Assembly: GCF_905220705.1 (NCBI RefSeq)
Contig: NZ_CAJNAT010000026.1
Span: 52,034 to 116,033 of the forward strand
DNA from: Paraburkholderia domus
GTDB taxonomy: Bacteria > Pseudomonadota > Gammaproteobacteria > Burkholderiales > Burkholderiaceae
DNA length: 64,000 nt
Reading direction: 5' to 3'
The notes under the pieces were generated by a model. It was not told the DNA's origin and made no database searches. It saw nothing but the letters and a program-made list of their open reading frames with translations. Made by a program: the position numbers and the translations under genes. Positions 33,092 through 43,097 of this stretch are shown here, piece after piece (positions within the stretch are counted from its first letter, which is position 1; the number at the start of each line of letters is the position of its first letter).

Positions 33092-34489
33092 TCATGCGAG
33101 CGTCCTCGACCAGCATTCGATGGAAATCCGCGTGCCGGGTTGCGCATTGCCGATCTTCATCGTGAAGTCATGCACCCGCATCACCGCTGAAACAATGCTC
33201 AAACCCAGCCCCGATCCAGCCAGATGCCGCGTACTTTCCCCTCGATAGAACCGCTGCAAAACCGCATCGCGTTCATCCGCGGCAATGCCGGGACCGTTAT
33301 CGACAATATCCACCTGTGGCCCCGCCGAAGTCTGCCGAAGTTCCATGCGCACCACCCCGCCTTCGGGCGTGAACTTGATCGCGTTGTCCACCAGATTGCT
33401 CAATGCTTCGAACAGCAACGCGCGGTCACCATGAATCGCGTCGACCGGTTGTACATGCACGGATAGCTGAATCGAACGGCTCTCGGCAAGTGGTTCGTAT
33501 AGTTCACCGACTTCCTGCACCAGCGTCTCCAACTGCATTTCGCCGAATCCACCGCGCCGCTGCAGCGTGCCGATCTCGGAGATACGCAACATCGCGCGAA
33601 ACCTGTCGAGCAATGCATCGGTCTCAATGCGCGCGCGCTCGACCAACTGCGACAGCGCGGCGTCGTCGAGCGACCCGGTGCGCTCCGCCGCATGCGCGAG
33701 CAAGGTTCGCACATGCGCGAGCGGCGTGCGCAGATCGTGCGCGATACCATCGCACGCGCCTTTCACTTCATTCATAAGGCGTTCGACTTCCGCAAGCATA
33801 TGGTTCACCAGATGCGCGAGCATATCCACTTCGTCGCGTCCGCCCATCGGCAAGCGCTGCGCGAGATCGCCCTGCGCAATACGCTGCGTGACCCGCCGGA
33901 TCGCTTTCAGTCGGCGCATCTGCCGCACGCTCAGCGCCAGGCCGCCCGCCACGCCCGCAAGCAGGCACGCTACCCCGCCGCCCACCAGCGCGTTGATGAT
34001 GGTCTCCCGAATCCGCAAAATATGCGTCAGATCACGCGCAATGACGAGCGTCGAGCCGTCTTTGCGCCGCTCGGCCATGGCGCGGACCACCGGCGCCTGG
34101 TCGTTGCGACCCATCGCGAGCACGAGATCGAGCGTCTTGCCGGTGCGATTGGTGAGCAGTGCCGTCGGATACTCCAGCACGTCGCCGGCCAGCAGGCGGC
34201 CGTCAGGAGCAAACAGGCCGTAGTAGTTGGTGTGCATGCGCTCGTGTTCGATACGCCGATGAATCGCGTCAGCGAGGCTGGAGTCAGGCAGCGAATCGAA
34301 GTAGACCAGTTGCCAGTCCATCACCACATCAGTCTCGCGCTCCATGTCACCGGTCACGGCCCAGCCGATGTAGCCCAGCAGCAGCATCACCGAAAGCGAA
34401 AAGATAACCGCGTAGATCGATAGCAGGCGAAAGGTCGTGGAATGCCAGCGCCGCCCGAGCGCGGAGGTGGCCGGGAAGGTTGTGTCCAT
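33092..34489 (-). CDS. membrane sensor histidine kinase
   Basis: 465 residues from ATG at 34489; the in-frame TTG one codon earlier is not needed. Helix one (about 22-45) and helix two (about 162-182) enclose a periplasmic sensor domain of about 115 residues. HAMP follows (about 183-237), then the HisKA H-box GIAHDLRTPLAHVRTLL near residue 250. ATP-binding boxes are N (NLVDNAIKF), D-N-G-P-G-I and G-S-G-L-G-L-S-I. It lies 13 bp after the response regulator at 34,503, its probable partner. The signal is unknown. Confidence 0.92.
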   Translation of the reverse strand: MDTTFPATSALGRRWHSTTFRLLSIYAVIFSLSVMLLLGYIGWAVTGDMERETDVVMDWQLVYFDSLPDSSLADAIHRRIEHERMHTNYYGLFAPDGRLLAGDVLEYPTALLTNRTGKTLDLVLAMGRNDQAPVVRAMAERRKDGSTLVIARDLTHILRIRETIINALVGGGVACLLAGVAGGLALSVRQMRRLKAIRRVTQRIAQGDLAQRLPMGGRDEVDMLAHLVNHMLAEVERLMNEVKGACDGIAHDLRTPLAHVRTLLAHAAERTGSLDDAALSQLVERARIETDALLDRFRAMLRISEIGTLQRRGGFGEMQLETLVQEVGELYEPLAESRSIQLSVHVQPVDAIHGDRALLFEALSNLVDNAIKFTPEGGVVRMELRQTSAGPQVDIVDNGPGIAADERDAVLQRFYRGESTRHLAGSGLGLSIVSAVMRVHDFTMKIGNAQPGTRISIECWSRTLA

Positions 34490-34502
34490 CAAAATGGTCT
34501 GC

Positions 34503-35180
34503 TCATGCGAGGATATAACCCGAGCCGCGCACGGTCTGAATCATCGGCGTGACGCCGGGCGGGTCGATTTTTTTGCGCAGCCGGCCCATGTGCACGTCGA
34601 TCAGATTGGTGCCTGGGTCGAAGTGGTAGCCCCACACGGCTTCGAACAGCATGGTGCGCGTGATGGTTTGTCCCGCATGCCGCATCATGAATTCGAGCAC
34701 GCGATATTCGGTGGGCAGCAAGACGATCTCTTCGCCATCACGCTGAACCTTGCGGGAAATCAGATCGAGTTCGAGCGGGCCGACCCGCAGATGCGTTTCG
34801 AGTGGCGTGGCGGGTGTTTGACTGCGCCGCAACAGCACTTCGAGACGCGCGGTCATTTCTTCGGGGTCGAAAGGCTTGGTCAGATAATCGTCGCCGCCGG
34901 CGCGCAGGCCGCGCACCCGTTCATCCACATCGCCCAGCGCGCTCAACATCAGCACCGGTGTTTGAATGCCGATGCTGCGCATGGTGGTGAGGATCGTGAG
35001 ACCGTCCACACCCGGCAGCATGCGGTCGAGCGTGATCACGTCGTAGTCTTCGCTGATCGCGCGCGCCATGCCGTCGCGGCCATTCGCCACCCAATCCACG
35101 GTGAAACCACGGCTTTTCAGCTCTCCGACAATCTCATTCGCGGTAATTTCGTCATCTTCGATCGTCAGCACTCGCGACAT
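34503..35180 (-). CDS. OmpR-family response regulator
   Basis: 225 residues from ATG at 35180 (35186 also possible; the longer frame to 35,261 has no regulator-like sequence). Receiver with TIEDDE at 5-10, phospho-acceptor in VITLDRMLP near 53 and K-P-F near 104, then a winged helix with WGYHFDPGTNLIDVHMGRLR near residue 190. It is first gene of the regulator-kinase-regulator operon and a close paralogue of the orphan regulator at 21,143. Confidence 0.92.
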   Translation of the reverse strand: MSRVLTIEDDEITANEIVGELKSRGFTVDWVANGRDGMARAISEDYDVITLDRMLPGVDGLTILTTMRSIGIQTPVLMLSALGDVDERVRGLRAGGDDYLTKPFDPEEMTARLEVLLRRSQTPATPLETHLRVGPLELDLISRKVQRDGEEIVLLPTEYRVLEFMMRHAGQTITRTMLFEAVWGYHFDPGTNLIDVHMGRLRKKIDPPGVTPMIQTVRGSGYILA

Positions 35181-35533
35181 GATCATTGCATGCGCCGCCG
35201 CCAGCTCTACCGATGCAAGCGGTGGGCACGACCGGTTATCAGTAGATGGACATGATGCCATATTCGGCTTGCGCGTTCAGAGCACGGGCGTGCGATTCGA
35301 CGGATGTCGCCGCTTTGCCTCAGTGCCTGTCTGCAGGCTACGCGCAGTCGTATAGCGGACGAACGTCCGTTTCATGAAGAAAAATTTAAGTTCGCCGCAG
35401 GGCTCTGAAAACGGCCGGCTGAACGATAAAACATATTTCATTTTCCCGACGCCGCTCTGGTAGGGCGCCTCAACTAGCCTACTGCCATCCCGCTGATTCT
35501 TTGCGGTCCGACTCGAACCTTATCGTGGATGGT
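35181..35533. other. divergent promoter region
   Basis: About 350 bp between the response regulator and a DUF4148 gene, with no credible open frame. CGGACGAACGTCCG (35354-35367) is an interrupted palindrome that could be an operator. Confidence 0.4.
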
Positions 35534-35890
35534 ATGAACATGAAACTCGCAACCAGGACCCTCGTCACTACCCTTCTGCTGATTGGCAGCGCCTCGGCGA
35601 TGGCCTCGCCCGGCCTCACGCAGCAGCAATGCAACGACTATCCGTTCAAGCAGCAGAAGAGCGAAGTCACGCACAAGCAGTTGATGAACGAGCTCGGCGA
35701 ACTGGAAGCGGTCGGCTACAGCCCCAGCAACGACGACAACGAATACCCGAGCGATCTGCAACAGGCAGAGGGAAAACTGCAGGCCGAATATCGTGCGGAC
35801 TGCATGCCCGTCGCGCATGCGTCGACAACCGCGACGCAGACGCCGGCCGCTGCAACGCCCACTCAGGCGGCGAATCAGCCGGCCGGCTGA
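35534..35890 (+). CDS. DUF4148-type exported protein
   Basis: 118 residues. ATG at 35534 (35540 is an alternative) begins a signal peptide ending S-A-M-A-S. The mature part has the DUF4148-like segment K-S-E-V-T-H-K-Q-L-M-N-E-L-G-E-L-E-A-V-G-Y and two Cys (Q-Q-C-N-D and A-D-C-M-P) that could form a disulfide. It ends in a Thr/Ala/Pro-rich tail. Being divergent from the two-component operon, it is a plausible target of that system, though this is inference. Confidence 0.75.
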   Translation: MNMKLATRTLVTTLLLIGSASAMASPGLTQQQCNDYPFKQQKSEVTHKQLMNELGELEAVGYSPSNDDNEYPSDLQQAEGKLQAEYRADCMPVAHASTTATQTPAAATPTQAANQPAG

Positions 35891-35947
35891 ACGCCGCGTT
35901 CGCCAGTGACGGCAGCGGTGGCCTTACTCGGCGCGAGTACCGTCACC

Positions 35948-38900
35948 TTATCGGCCATTCGTCAAGCGGCCGTTTTCGCCCGTCTCCCGGCGCGCGCGCC
36001 GCTCGTCACGCTGGCGGCGCAGCGCCGCGAGCCGCCGCCTGCTATAGGTTAGTGAGGCAACCGCATGAAACGCGACCGGTGCGAACACGAGGCCGAACAG
36101 CGTGGCCGCCAGCACCCCGCCGAACACACCGGTGCCGATCGAGCGACGGCTTTCGGCGCCCGCGCCGCTCGACACCACCAACGGTACGACGCCCAGCAGG
36201 AACGCCGCCGAGGTCATCACGATCGGCCTGAAGCGCGCGGCGGCCGCTTCGGTCACAGCACGCGTCAACGGCAGGCCCTGGCGATACAGATCGCGTGCGA
36301 ACTGCACGATCAGAATCGCATTCTTTGCCGCGAGGCCAATGACCGTAATCATGCCGACCTTGAAGTACACGTCGTTTGGCATGCCGCGCAGCAGCATCGC
36401 TGCGACCGCGCCGATCACGCCGAGCGGCACGACCATCAGCACCGCAAGCGGGATCGTCCAGCTTTCGTACAAGGCAGCCAGCGCCATGAACACGGCCAGC
36501 AGCGACAAGCCGATCAGCAACGGTGTGAGCTGTGCCGCCGCGGTTTCCTCGCGCGCCGCGTCGACCCAGTCATATGAGACACCGACCGGCAAGGAAGCGG
36601 CGAGCCGCTCCATCTCAGCCATCGCCGCGCCCGAACTGTAGCCGGGCGCCGCGTGGCCACTCACGTCCAGTGACGGATAGCCGTTATAGCGTGTCAGCAT
36701 CACCGGGCCGATGCTCCAGTGGCGTGACGCGATCGCGGATAGCGGCACCATGCCGCCGGTCGAGTTCGGCACGGCGAGCGCCATCAGATCGTCTTCGGTC
36801 ATCCGCGTGGCGGCGTCGGCGGAGATCATCACGCGGCGCATCCGGCCACCGGCAGGAAAATCGTCGATGTACGTCGAGCCGAAGGTGCTGCCCAACACAT
36901 CGGCGATGCGATCGAAGGGCACGCCGAGGGCGTACGCTTTCGCGCGGTCGATGACGAGTTCGACGCGCGGCGCATCCGGCAAATCTTCCGAATGCACCGA
37001 GGCCAGTATCGGGCTCGCCTTGGCCTGCGCGAACAGTTGCTCGCGCGCTGCCTTCAACGCATCCAGCCCGACTCCGCCGCGATCTTCAAGCCGGAACACA
37101 AAGCCGTCCGAATGCCCGAGACCGGGGACCGACGGCGGTAATTGCGCTTCCACGTCACCGTCGAGAATCTTGTCGAACTTCTCGTTGAGCCGGTCACGCA
37201 GCGTCATCGCGTCCGTGTCGCGTTTGCCCCAGTCTTTGAGTTCGACGAAACCCATCGCCACGTTCTGGCCGCTGCCAGTAAAACTCCAGCCGATCACACT
37301 GGTAACGTGCGCGACCGCGGGTTCGGTGTGCAGGATCTTTTCCATCCGCTCAACCACCGCGAGCGTACGCGCCTGCGTCGCGCCGGCCGGCAATTGCACC
37401 ATCACCTGCAACTGGCCTTCGTCTTCGCTCGGCAAAAAGCCGCCCGGCATCTGCCAATAGAGCGCGGCGCACACGCCGACTAGCACGGCATAGATCGCCA
37501 GCATCGGTCCGATGCGCCGCAGCGTCCGTGCGGTAAGTCCACGATAGCCGCTCGCGGCCCGATCGAAACCCGACGTGAAATGGCTCGCCGCTCGCGCCGC
37601 GAAGCCGAGCAGGCCGCGGCGGGCGTCGCGTTCACTCACCGGATGCTTGTGCGCCTTCAGCAGATTGGCGCACAGCGCCGGCGTCAACGACAAAGCCATG
37701 AACGACGACACCAGCATCGACGCGATCATCGACACCGCGAACTGCCGGTAGATGCCACCGACGCCGCCCGGAAAGAACGCCATCGGCACGAACACGGCCG
37801 TCAGCACCGCGGTCACACCGACGATCGCGCCGCCGATTTGCGACATCGCTTTACGGGTGGCCTCACGCGGCGGCAGGCCTTCTTCTTCCATCACGCGATG
37901 CACGCTCTCCACCACCACGATCGCATCGTCGACGAGGATACCGATTGCGAGCACAAGGCCGAACATTGTGAACACGTTGATCGACAGGCCGCAGGCGTAC
38001 ATCGCGAGAAACGCGCCCATCAGCGTGACGGGAATCACCACCGTCGGCACCAGCGTGTAGCGCAGATCGCGCAGGAACAGCCACATCACGAAGAACACCA
38101 GCACCACCGCTTCCGCCAGCGTGACGAGCACCTCACGAATCGCGATCTGCACGAAATGCGCGTTGTCGAACGGAATTTCGACGGCGACGCCCGGCGGCAA
38201 ACCTTTCGATAACTCGGCAAGGCGAGCACGAATCGCGTTGGACGTCTCCAGCGCATTGCCGCGTGGCCCGAGTTGAATACCGACGGTCGCCGCGGCCTTG
38301 CCGTTCAGGCGGGAGTAGTACGAGTAATTGTCACGCCCGAGTTCGACCCGCGCGACGTCGCGCAGGCGCACCGCCGAACCATCGGGCTGCGCCTTCAGCA
38401 CGATCTGACCGAACTCGGCGGGCGAGATCAATTGTCCCTTCACACTAACCGAGGCCGTCAATTGCTGCCCCGGAACGAACGGCGCGTCGCCTAGCGTGCC
38501 GGCCGTTACTGTGGCGTTCTGCGCGGCGATCGCGGCGTTCACTTCCGCGGCACCGAGACCATACTCGCGCAGCTTCATCGGATCGAGCCAGATGCGCAGC
38601 GCTTCGTCGGCATCCCACAACTCCGCCGCGCCCACGCCCGGCGCGCGTTTCAGTTCGCGCAACACGTAGCGGCTCAGGTAGTCGCTCAATTGCACGGAAT
38701 CGCGTGTGCCGTCGGTGGATGTCAGCGCGACCAGCATCAGAAACGTGTTAGCCGCCTTGAATACGCTAATGCCCTGCTGCACGACCTGTTGCGGCAAACG
38801 CGGCTCGACCTGCTTCAGCCGGTTCTGGATGTCGACCAGCGCGAGATCAGGATTGGTACCCGGCGCAAAGGTCGCGTCGATCTCGAGATTGCCGAGGTTG

Positions 38901-39147
38901 TGCTGGTCGTTTCGTAGTACAGCATATTGTCGGCGCCATCGAGACTCTCTTCGATGATGCTGCCGACATTGGCGTCCGTCACTTCCGTCGCCGCCCCCGG
39001 ATAAGTGGCGCTGATCACGATGCGCGGCGGCGCAAGACGCGGATACTGCGCCACCGGCAGTTGTGGAATAGCCAGCGCGCCCGCCACGACAATGGCGAGC
39101 GCGACGATCCATGCGAAGACCGGGCGGTCGATGAAAAAGAATGGCAC
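35948..39147 (-). pseudogene. HAE1-type RND efflux permease, single frameshift
   Basis: Two frames together encode a full RND permease of about 1,066 residues. The first starts at GTG 39147 (MPFFFIDRPVFAWIVALAI, the usual start) and reads correctly to ...NMLYYETTST near 38,905. The second frame continues with L-G-N-L-E-I-D-A-T-F-A-P-G-T-N-P-D to the stop. Adding one base between about 38,893 and 38,915 would restore the protein. The helix-4 motif GILVDDAIVVVES is intact. It starts 13 bp after a GNAT gene on the same strand, and no periplasmic adaptor or outer-membrane factor is adjacent. It may be a recent pseudogene or a sequencing error. Confidence 0.85.
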
Positions 39148-39160
39148 GCGAAAAATCCGT

Positions 39161-39709
39161 TCAGATTGCCTGGAGGCGCGGCGCGTCGACGAGTCGGGCC
39201 ATATGCAGCACGTCGGTCAGTATGCCGTCGCGCAATGCAAAGCCGCGCGAGCGGCCTTCTTCGACAAAGCCAAACTTGCGGTACAGCGCGATCGCCGGCG
39301 CGTTGTCGGTAAATACCGTGAGGTCGATGCGTCGCAAACCGAGCGACGCATCCGCGCAATCGGTCAGCCCTTGCAGCAGCGCCGTGCCGACACCGCACCC
39401 ATGATACGCGTCGTGTACGGCCAATCCTAAATGCGCGCAATGCGCGCGGCTGGGCCGGTGAACCTCCAACCCGGCGTGTCCGACCACGCGCCCGCCGATG
39501 CTCGCGCACACGTTCACGCCACCTTTCAGGCGCCGCTCGTACCATGCCTTGAGCTGTTCAGGACTGCGGTAGCCGACCGACAGCGTGCCACGCCGCACGC
39601 CAGGCAGGCTCATGATCTCGGCGAACGCATCCATGTCGGACGATTCGAGCGCTCGAACCGTAATACGATTGTCGAGCGCGGCGTCGCTCTGCAACGTTTC
39701 TTCTTTCAT
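39161..39709 (-). CDS. GNAT acyltransferase, YhhY/AaaT-like (second copy)
   Basis: 182 residues from ATG at 39709; the longer frame overlaps the previous gene. The GNAT fold is clear: I-T-V-R-A-L-E-S-S-D near residue 14, G-R-V-V-G-H-A-G-L near 70, acetyl-CoA loop H-G-C-G-V-G-T-A-L-L near 105, and the late motif FTDNAPAIALYRKFGFVEEG. This late motif and A-L-R-D-G follow the YhhY pattern; E. coli YhhY (AaaT) N-acylates amino acids. It lies 4 bp after a paralogous GNAT gene, at the end of the yej-tldDE operon. Confidence 0.85.
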   Translation of the reverse strand: MKEETLQSDAALDNRITVRALESSDMDAFAEIMSLPGVRRGTLSVGYRSPEQLKAWYERRLKGGVNVCASIGGRVVGHAGLEVHRPSRAHCAHLGLAVHDAYHGCGVGTALLQGLTDCADASLGLRRIDLTVFTDNAPAIALYRKFGFVEEGRSRGFALRDGILTDVLHMARLVDAPRLQAI

Positions 39710-39713
39710 GGCC

Positions 39714-40295
39714 TTATTCCGCTGCGATGTTGGCGGCTGTTGGTGTAGACATCCACGGCGCCGGCTCACGCAGCCGCCCCATGAAATAGCAGTCGATCAG
39801 CACGCCACGGCGCAACACTGCGCCGCGCTGACGCGCTTCGATCTCGAAGCCGAACTTGCGATATAGCGCAAGTGCCGCATGGTTATCGGCGAAGACATGC
39901 AACTCGAGGCGGCGCAGACCGAGCCAGTTGTCGGCCAGATCGAGCAGTTCAGTCATCAGCGCATTGCCGATGCCGCGCCGGTGCCATGCGTCGTGTACGC
40001 CAATGCCGAGCGATGCGGCATGCGCGCGGCGCCCCTTGAAAGGCGTGAGCTCCGCTTCACCGACCAGCGTATCGCCGACCATTGCCGCGATCAGGATCTC
40101 GGGTGGCTCGCGTTTTTCGAGGTACTCGCGCGAGCTGGCAAGCGTCCGAAACGGCACGTGCGGATTGCCGTTCACCACTGCCGGCAACTCCTGCATTGCG
40201 TGGAATTGTTCTACGTCGGCCACGCGCAACGCGCGCAGCGTCAGTCCCTCGGGCAAGCTCTCAGAATTAGATTTTGTTTTTTTGTCTTGATTCAT
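39714..40295 (-). CDS. GNAT acyltransferase, YhhY/AaaT-like (first copy)
   Basis: 193 residues. GNAT motifs: L-T-L-R-A-L-R-V-A-D near 18, G-D-T-L-V-G-E-A-E-L near 74, H-R-R-G-I-G-N-A-L-M near 106 and VFADNHAALALYRKFGFEIE near 132, in the YhhY pattern. It starts 4 bp after the TldE-like gene and ends 4 bp before a second GNAT gene, so translation of all three is likely coupled. N-acylation of amino acids or short peptides released by the neighbouring peptidase is a reasonable guess. Confidence 0.85.
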   Translation of the reverse strand: MNQDKKTKSNSESLPEGLTLRALRVADVEQFHAMQELPAVVNGNPHVPFRTLASSREYLEKREPPEILIAAMVGDTLVGEAELTPFKGRRAHAASLGIGVHDAWHRRGIGNALMTELLDLADNWLGLRRLELHVFADNHAALALYRKFGFEIEARQRGAVLRRGVLIDCYFMGRLREPAPWMSTPTAANIAAE

Positions 40296-40299
40296 AGGC

Positions 40300-41664
40300 T
40301 CATAACGTCAATTCGAATGACCTCGCCAGAATGCCGGGCAATTGCATGCCGCCCGTAGCGCGCTCGCCCCACGTCGAGTCGCTCAAGAGCAATTCCGCTT
40401 GCGAGCCAAGTTGCTCGAGCTCGCTGCCGAGCAGACGGTACAGGCTGTCGTCGAAACGCATTGCTTCGAGCGGCGCGACGATCTGCCCGTTTTCGACCCA
40501 GAAGGTTGCGAAGCGCGTCATGCCAGTCAGGCGGCAGTTCATCCGATCAGAAAAATTCACGTACCAGAGATTGCCGATGTAGAGACCGGTATCGAGCTTC
40601 GCCAGTACGTCCTCTTCCCGCAGATCGCCCGCTTGCATCGAGAGCGCGGCCGGCGACTCATACGCCAGCGCACCGTTGGGCGTCAAACCGTACTCGCGCG
40701 CGCTGCGTGCATTGGTCAGGCGTTCGGCACTGCGGCCGGCCTGAATCAATGGGACGCTTTCGCGCAGGTAGCCATCGTCGTTGAAGCCGGGCGTGATGCC
40801 AAGATTGAGATCTTCGCTGATCGTGACGCGTGGGTCGACTACGATTTCTCCCACATGCAGCTTGTATAACTCGCTGCGCGAACTCGCCTGGGCGCGTGCG
40901 GAGAAACCGCTCCACGCCGTCACGCCGAGCAATTCCGCAAGCGCTGCGGGCGCCAGATACGAGCGATAACGCCCTGGCTCCAACGTGCGCGGCGTGCGCG
41001 CGAGCACGGAAAGCAGCGTTGCAGCCTGCTCGACCTTGTGCGCGAAAACAGCATCGCTCCAGTCGTCGCCCGCGTAAGTCGTTTTGATCGCGCGGCCGCT
41101 CGGATCGTAAAGCGACCAGCTGAAATTGAAGCTATCGACTTCGTACCAGCCGCGGCTGCCGCTCGTGGACGCGAAACCGCGCACGATCGTGCCGCCAGCG
41201 TAAAAGCCGACGAAATCCAGCCCATGTGCGCATTCAGCAACAGTGCGCAACAAGCCACCCGGCTCCGGCAGCTTGCCCGAACGTTGCGTGGCGCGCTGCC
41301 ATTGCGACGTGTCGAACAACAGATGCGGATCGTCCGCCGCACCGCGCAGGCTTTCACGCAAAGTGGCGAGCGCCGCGCTCACATCGTCCAGATCCTGTTG
41401 CAGATCGCCGCAGACGGTCAGCGTCGAATAGGCCTGGCGTGCACCGTCGATCAGGCGCAAGGTCAGCTTGCCTTGCGACACGCTGCCGATCTGCCGCACC
41501 TTGCCCGAGTTGAAACGGATAAAGTCGGACTGCTCGCCGGCAAAAGAACTCAGCGTGGTTTCCGCGCCTTGCTGCAAGCGTTCGATGGCATCGGCCAGCG
41601 ACGTGAAATGCTGCTGCCAGTCAATCGACGTAGCCGCGCGCGAAGACATGAATTGACTCATCAT
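40300..41664 (-). CDS. TldE/PmbA-like metallopeptidase partner subunit
   Basis: 454 residues from ATG at 41664, which overlaps the preceding stop as ATGA. Fold and length match the TldD/PmbA family, but the HExxxH zinc motif is absent, as in TldE (PmbA), the non-catalytic half of the TldD/TldE heterodimer. C-terminal family features are present (G-N-L-W-Y-V-N-F-S-D-R, T-R-F-A-T-F-W-V-E-N-G). In E. coli the pair degrades unfolded peptides and matures microcin B17. Here it is encoded with a peptide importer. Confidence 0.85.
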   Translation of the reverse strand: MMSQFMSSRAATSIDWQQHFTSLADAIERLQQGAETTLSSFAGEQSDFIRFNSGKVRQIGSVSQGKLTLRLIDGARQAYSTLTVCGDLQQDLDDVSAALATLRESLRGAADDPHLLFDTSQWQRATQRSGKLPEPGGLLRTVAECAHGLDFVGFYAGGTIVRGFASTSGSRGWYEVDSFNFSWSLYDPSGRAIKTTYAGDDWSDAVFAHKVEQAATLLSVLARTPRTLEPGRYRSYLAPAALAELLGVTAWSGFSARAQASSRSELYKLHVGEIVVDPRVTISEDLNLGITPGFNDDGYLRESVPLIQAGRSAERLTNARSAREYGLTPNGALAYESPAALSMQAGDLREEDVLAKLDTGLYIGNLWYVNFSDRMNCRLTGMTRFATFWVENGQIVAPLEAMRFDDSLYRLLGSELEQLGSQAELLLSDSTWGERATGGMQLPGILARSFELTL

Positions 41665-43097
41665 GCGCCTCCGAACACGTCGATGTTGCTGAATACACAA
41701 GCCGGCGACGCATGGCCGACGCGAATGATCTGTGCCGGTTCGCCCTTGCCGCACATCGAAGTGCCGTACACCTCGCGCGTACCTGCGTCCCCCACCGCAC
41801 TCAGGCTGCGCCAGAAATTTGCCGAAATGCCGCGGTAATTCGGCTGTTTGACGACCTGAGTGAGCTTGCCATTTTCGATCAGTTGACCGAACTCGCAGCC
41901 GAACTGGAATTTGTTGCGATGGTCGTCGATCGACCAGGACGTATTGGTGCGCATCAGAATGCCGTGTTCGATGTTGCCGATCATCTGCGCCAGCGAACTC
42001 TCGCCGGGCTCGATGTTCAGATTCGCCATCCGGTCAATCGGCGGGCGGTTCCAGTTCGACGCGCGCGAATTCGCCACGCCGGCCATATGCGCGCGTTGCT
42101 GCGAAAGCGCACCGCCGAGCGGACGTTCGAGCACGCCATCGCGGATCAGATATTGCTTCTTTGCTTCGGTGCCGTCGTCGTCGAATGCGTACGAGGCGGC
42201 TTCCTCGCGCAGTTCCGGGTCGAAGGTCACGTTCAGCAGTTCCGACCCATAGCGGTACGAGCCGAACATTTCTTTCTTGACGAAGCTCCAGCCGGCGAAG
42301 TTGCGCTCGTCGCCGAGAATGCGATCGAGTTCGAGCGGATGGCCGATCGATTCGTGAATCTGCAGCATCATCTGATCGGGCATCAGCAGCAAATCACGCT
42401 TGCCTGACGGGCAATTCGGCGCAGCCAGCAATTGCAGCGCTTCATTCGCGACACGTGCACCCGAGCCGTCGAAGCCGAAGCGCGCCAGCACTTCCATGCC
42501 ACCCTGCCCCAAGGTGCCGTAGTTGCCGCCAAGGGTGCGCACTTGCGTATCGCCGTCAGCATGCGCGGCCACGCTCAGTTGCGGCATCACGAACTGGAAC
42601 TGCTGGTCGATCCGCACGCCGTCGCTGGTGATGTAAAGCTGATCGGTATGCGTGATCTGCACGGCCGCGACGCGTTCGACAATGCGTGCATCGAGATTCG
42701 CGCTGGCGCATTCCACGCCAAGACGGTCTAACCATTCAGCGCGGCTCGGCAACGCATGCTGCGCGTTCGGCGACACATAGTGGCCGCTTACGGCAGGACG
42801 CACAACTTCGCGGTGGTCGATCAACGACAAAGCCGCGCTCGCTTCCGCGCGGACCGTGGCAAGATCCAGCGCTTCCTGCAAGCCGGCGGCACTCAGATTC
42901 GCAGTGGCCGCATAGCCGGCTCCCGCACCCACCCATGCGATCAGCATCACGCCGCGATCGCGCACCGTGCGCATCGGTTGCGCGACGTCGTTGCGGATTT
43001 CGTGATCGTCGATCTGTTCGTCGACTACGCGCAGCGACCAGAACGCCGCGCGGCTCGTAAGCGTTCGGGCGGCTTGCGCCCAACGTTCGTCAATCAT
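41661..43097 (-). CDS. TldD-like metallopeptidase
   Basis: 478 residues from ATG at 43097, overlapping the YejF stop by 8 bp. The zinc-binding motif HESIGHPLELD (HExxxH) lies near residue 250, followed by R-I-L-G-D-E-R-N-F-A-G. G-V-A-N-S-R-A-S is near 340 and C-G-K-G-E-P at the end, as in TldD. TldD is the catalytic subunit of a peptidase that cleaves extended peptides within the TldD/TldE chamber. This looks like a specialised second-type copy rather than the housekeeping tldD, since it sits inside an ABC transporter operon. Confidence 0.88.
   Translation of the reverse strand: MIDERWAQAARTLTSRAAFWSLRVVDEQIDDHEIRNDVAQPMRTVRDRGVMLIAWVGAGAGYAATANLSAAGLQEALDLATVRAEASAALSLIDHREVVRPAVSGHYVSPNAQHALPSRAEWLDRLGVECASANLDARIVERVAAVQITHTDQLYITSDGVRIDQQFQFVMPQLSVAAHADGDTQVRTLGGNYGTLGQGGMEVLARFGFDGSGARVANEALQLLAAPNCPSGKRDLLLMPDQMMLQIHESIGHPLELDRILGDERNFAGWSFVKKEMFGSYRYGSELLNVTFDPELREEAASYAFDDDGTEAKKQYLIRDGVLERPLGGALSQQRAHMAGVANSRASNWNRPPIDRMANLNIEPGESSLAQMIGNIEHGILMRTNTSWSIDDHRNKFQFGCEFGQLIENGKLTQVVKQPNYRGISANFWRSLSAVGDAGTREVYGTSMCGKGEPAQIIRVGHASPACVFSNIDVFGGA

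Noticed and set aside
32187..33248. 353-codon plus-strand frame starting in the repeat
   Set aside because: Starts inside the dispersed repeat and runs antisense to the atypical regulator and the kinase; Pro/Arg/Asn-rich nonsense.
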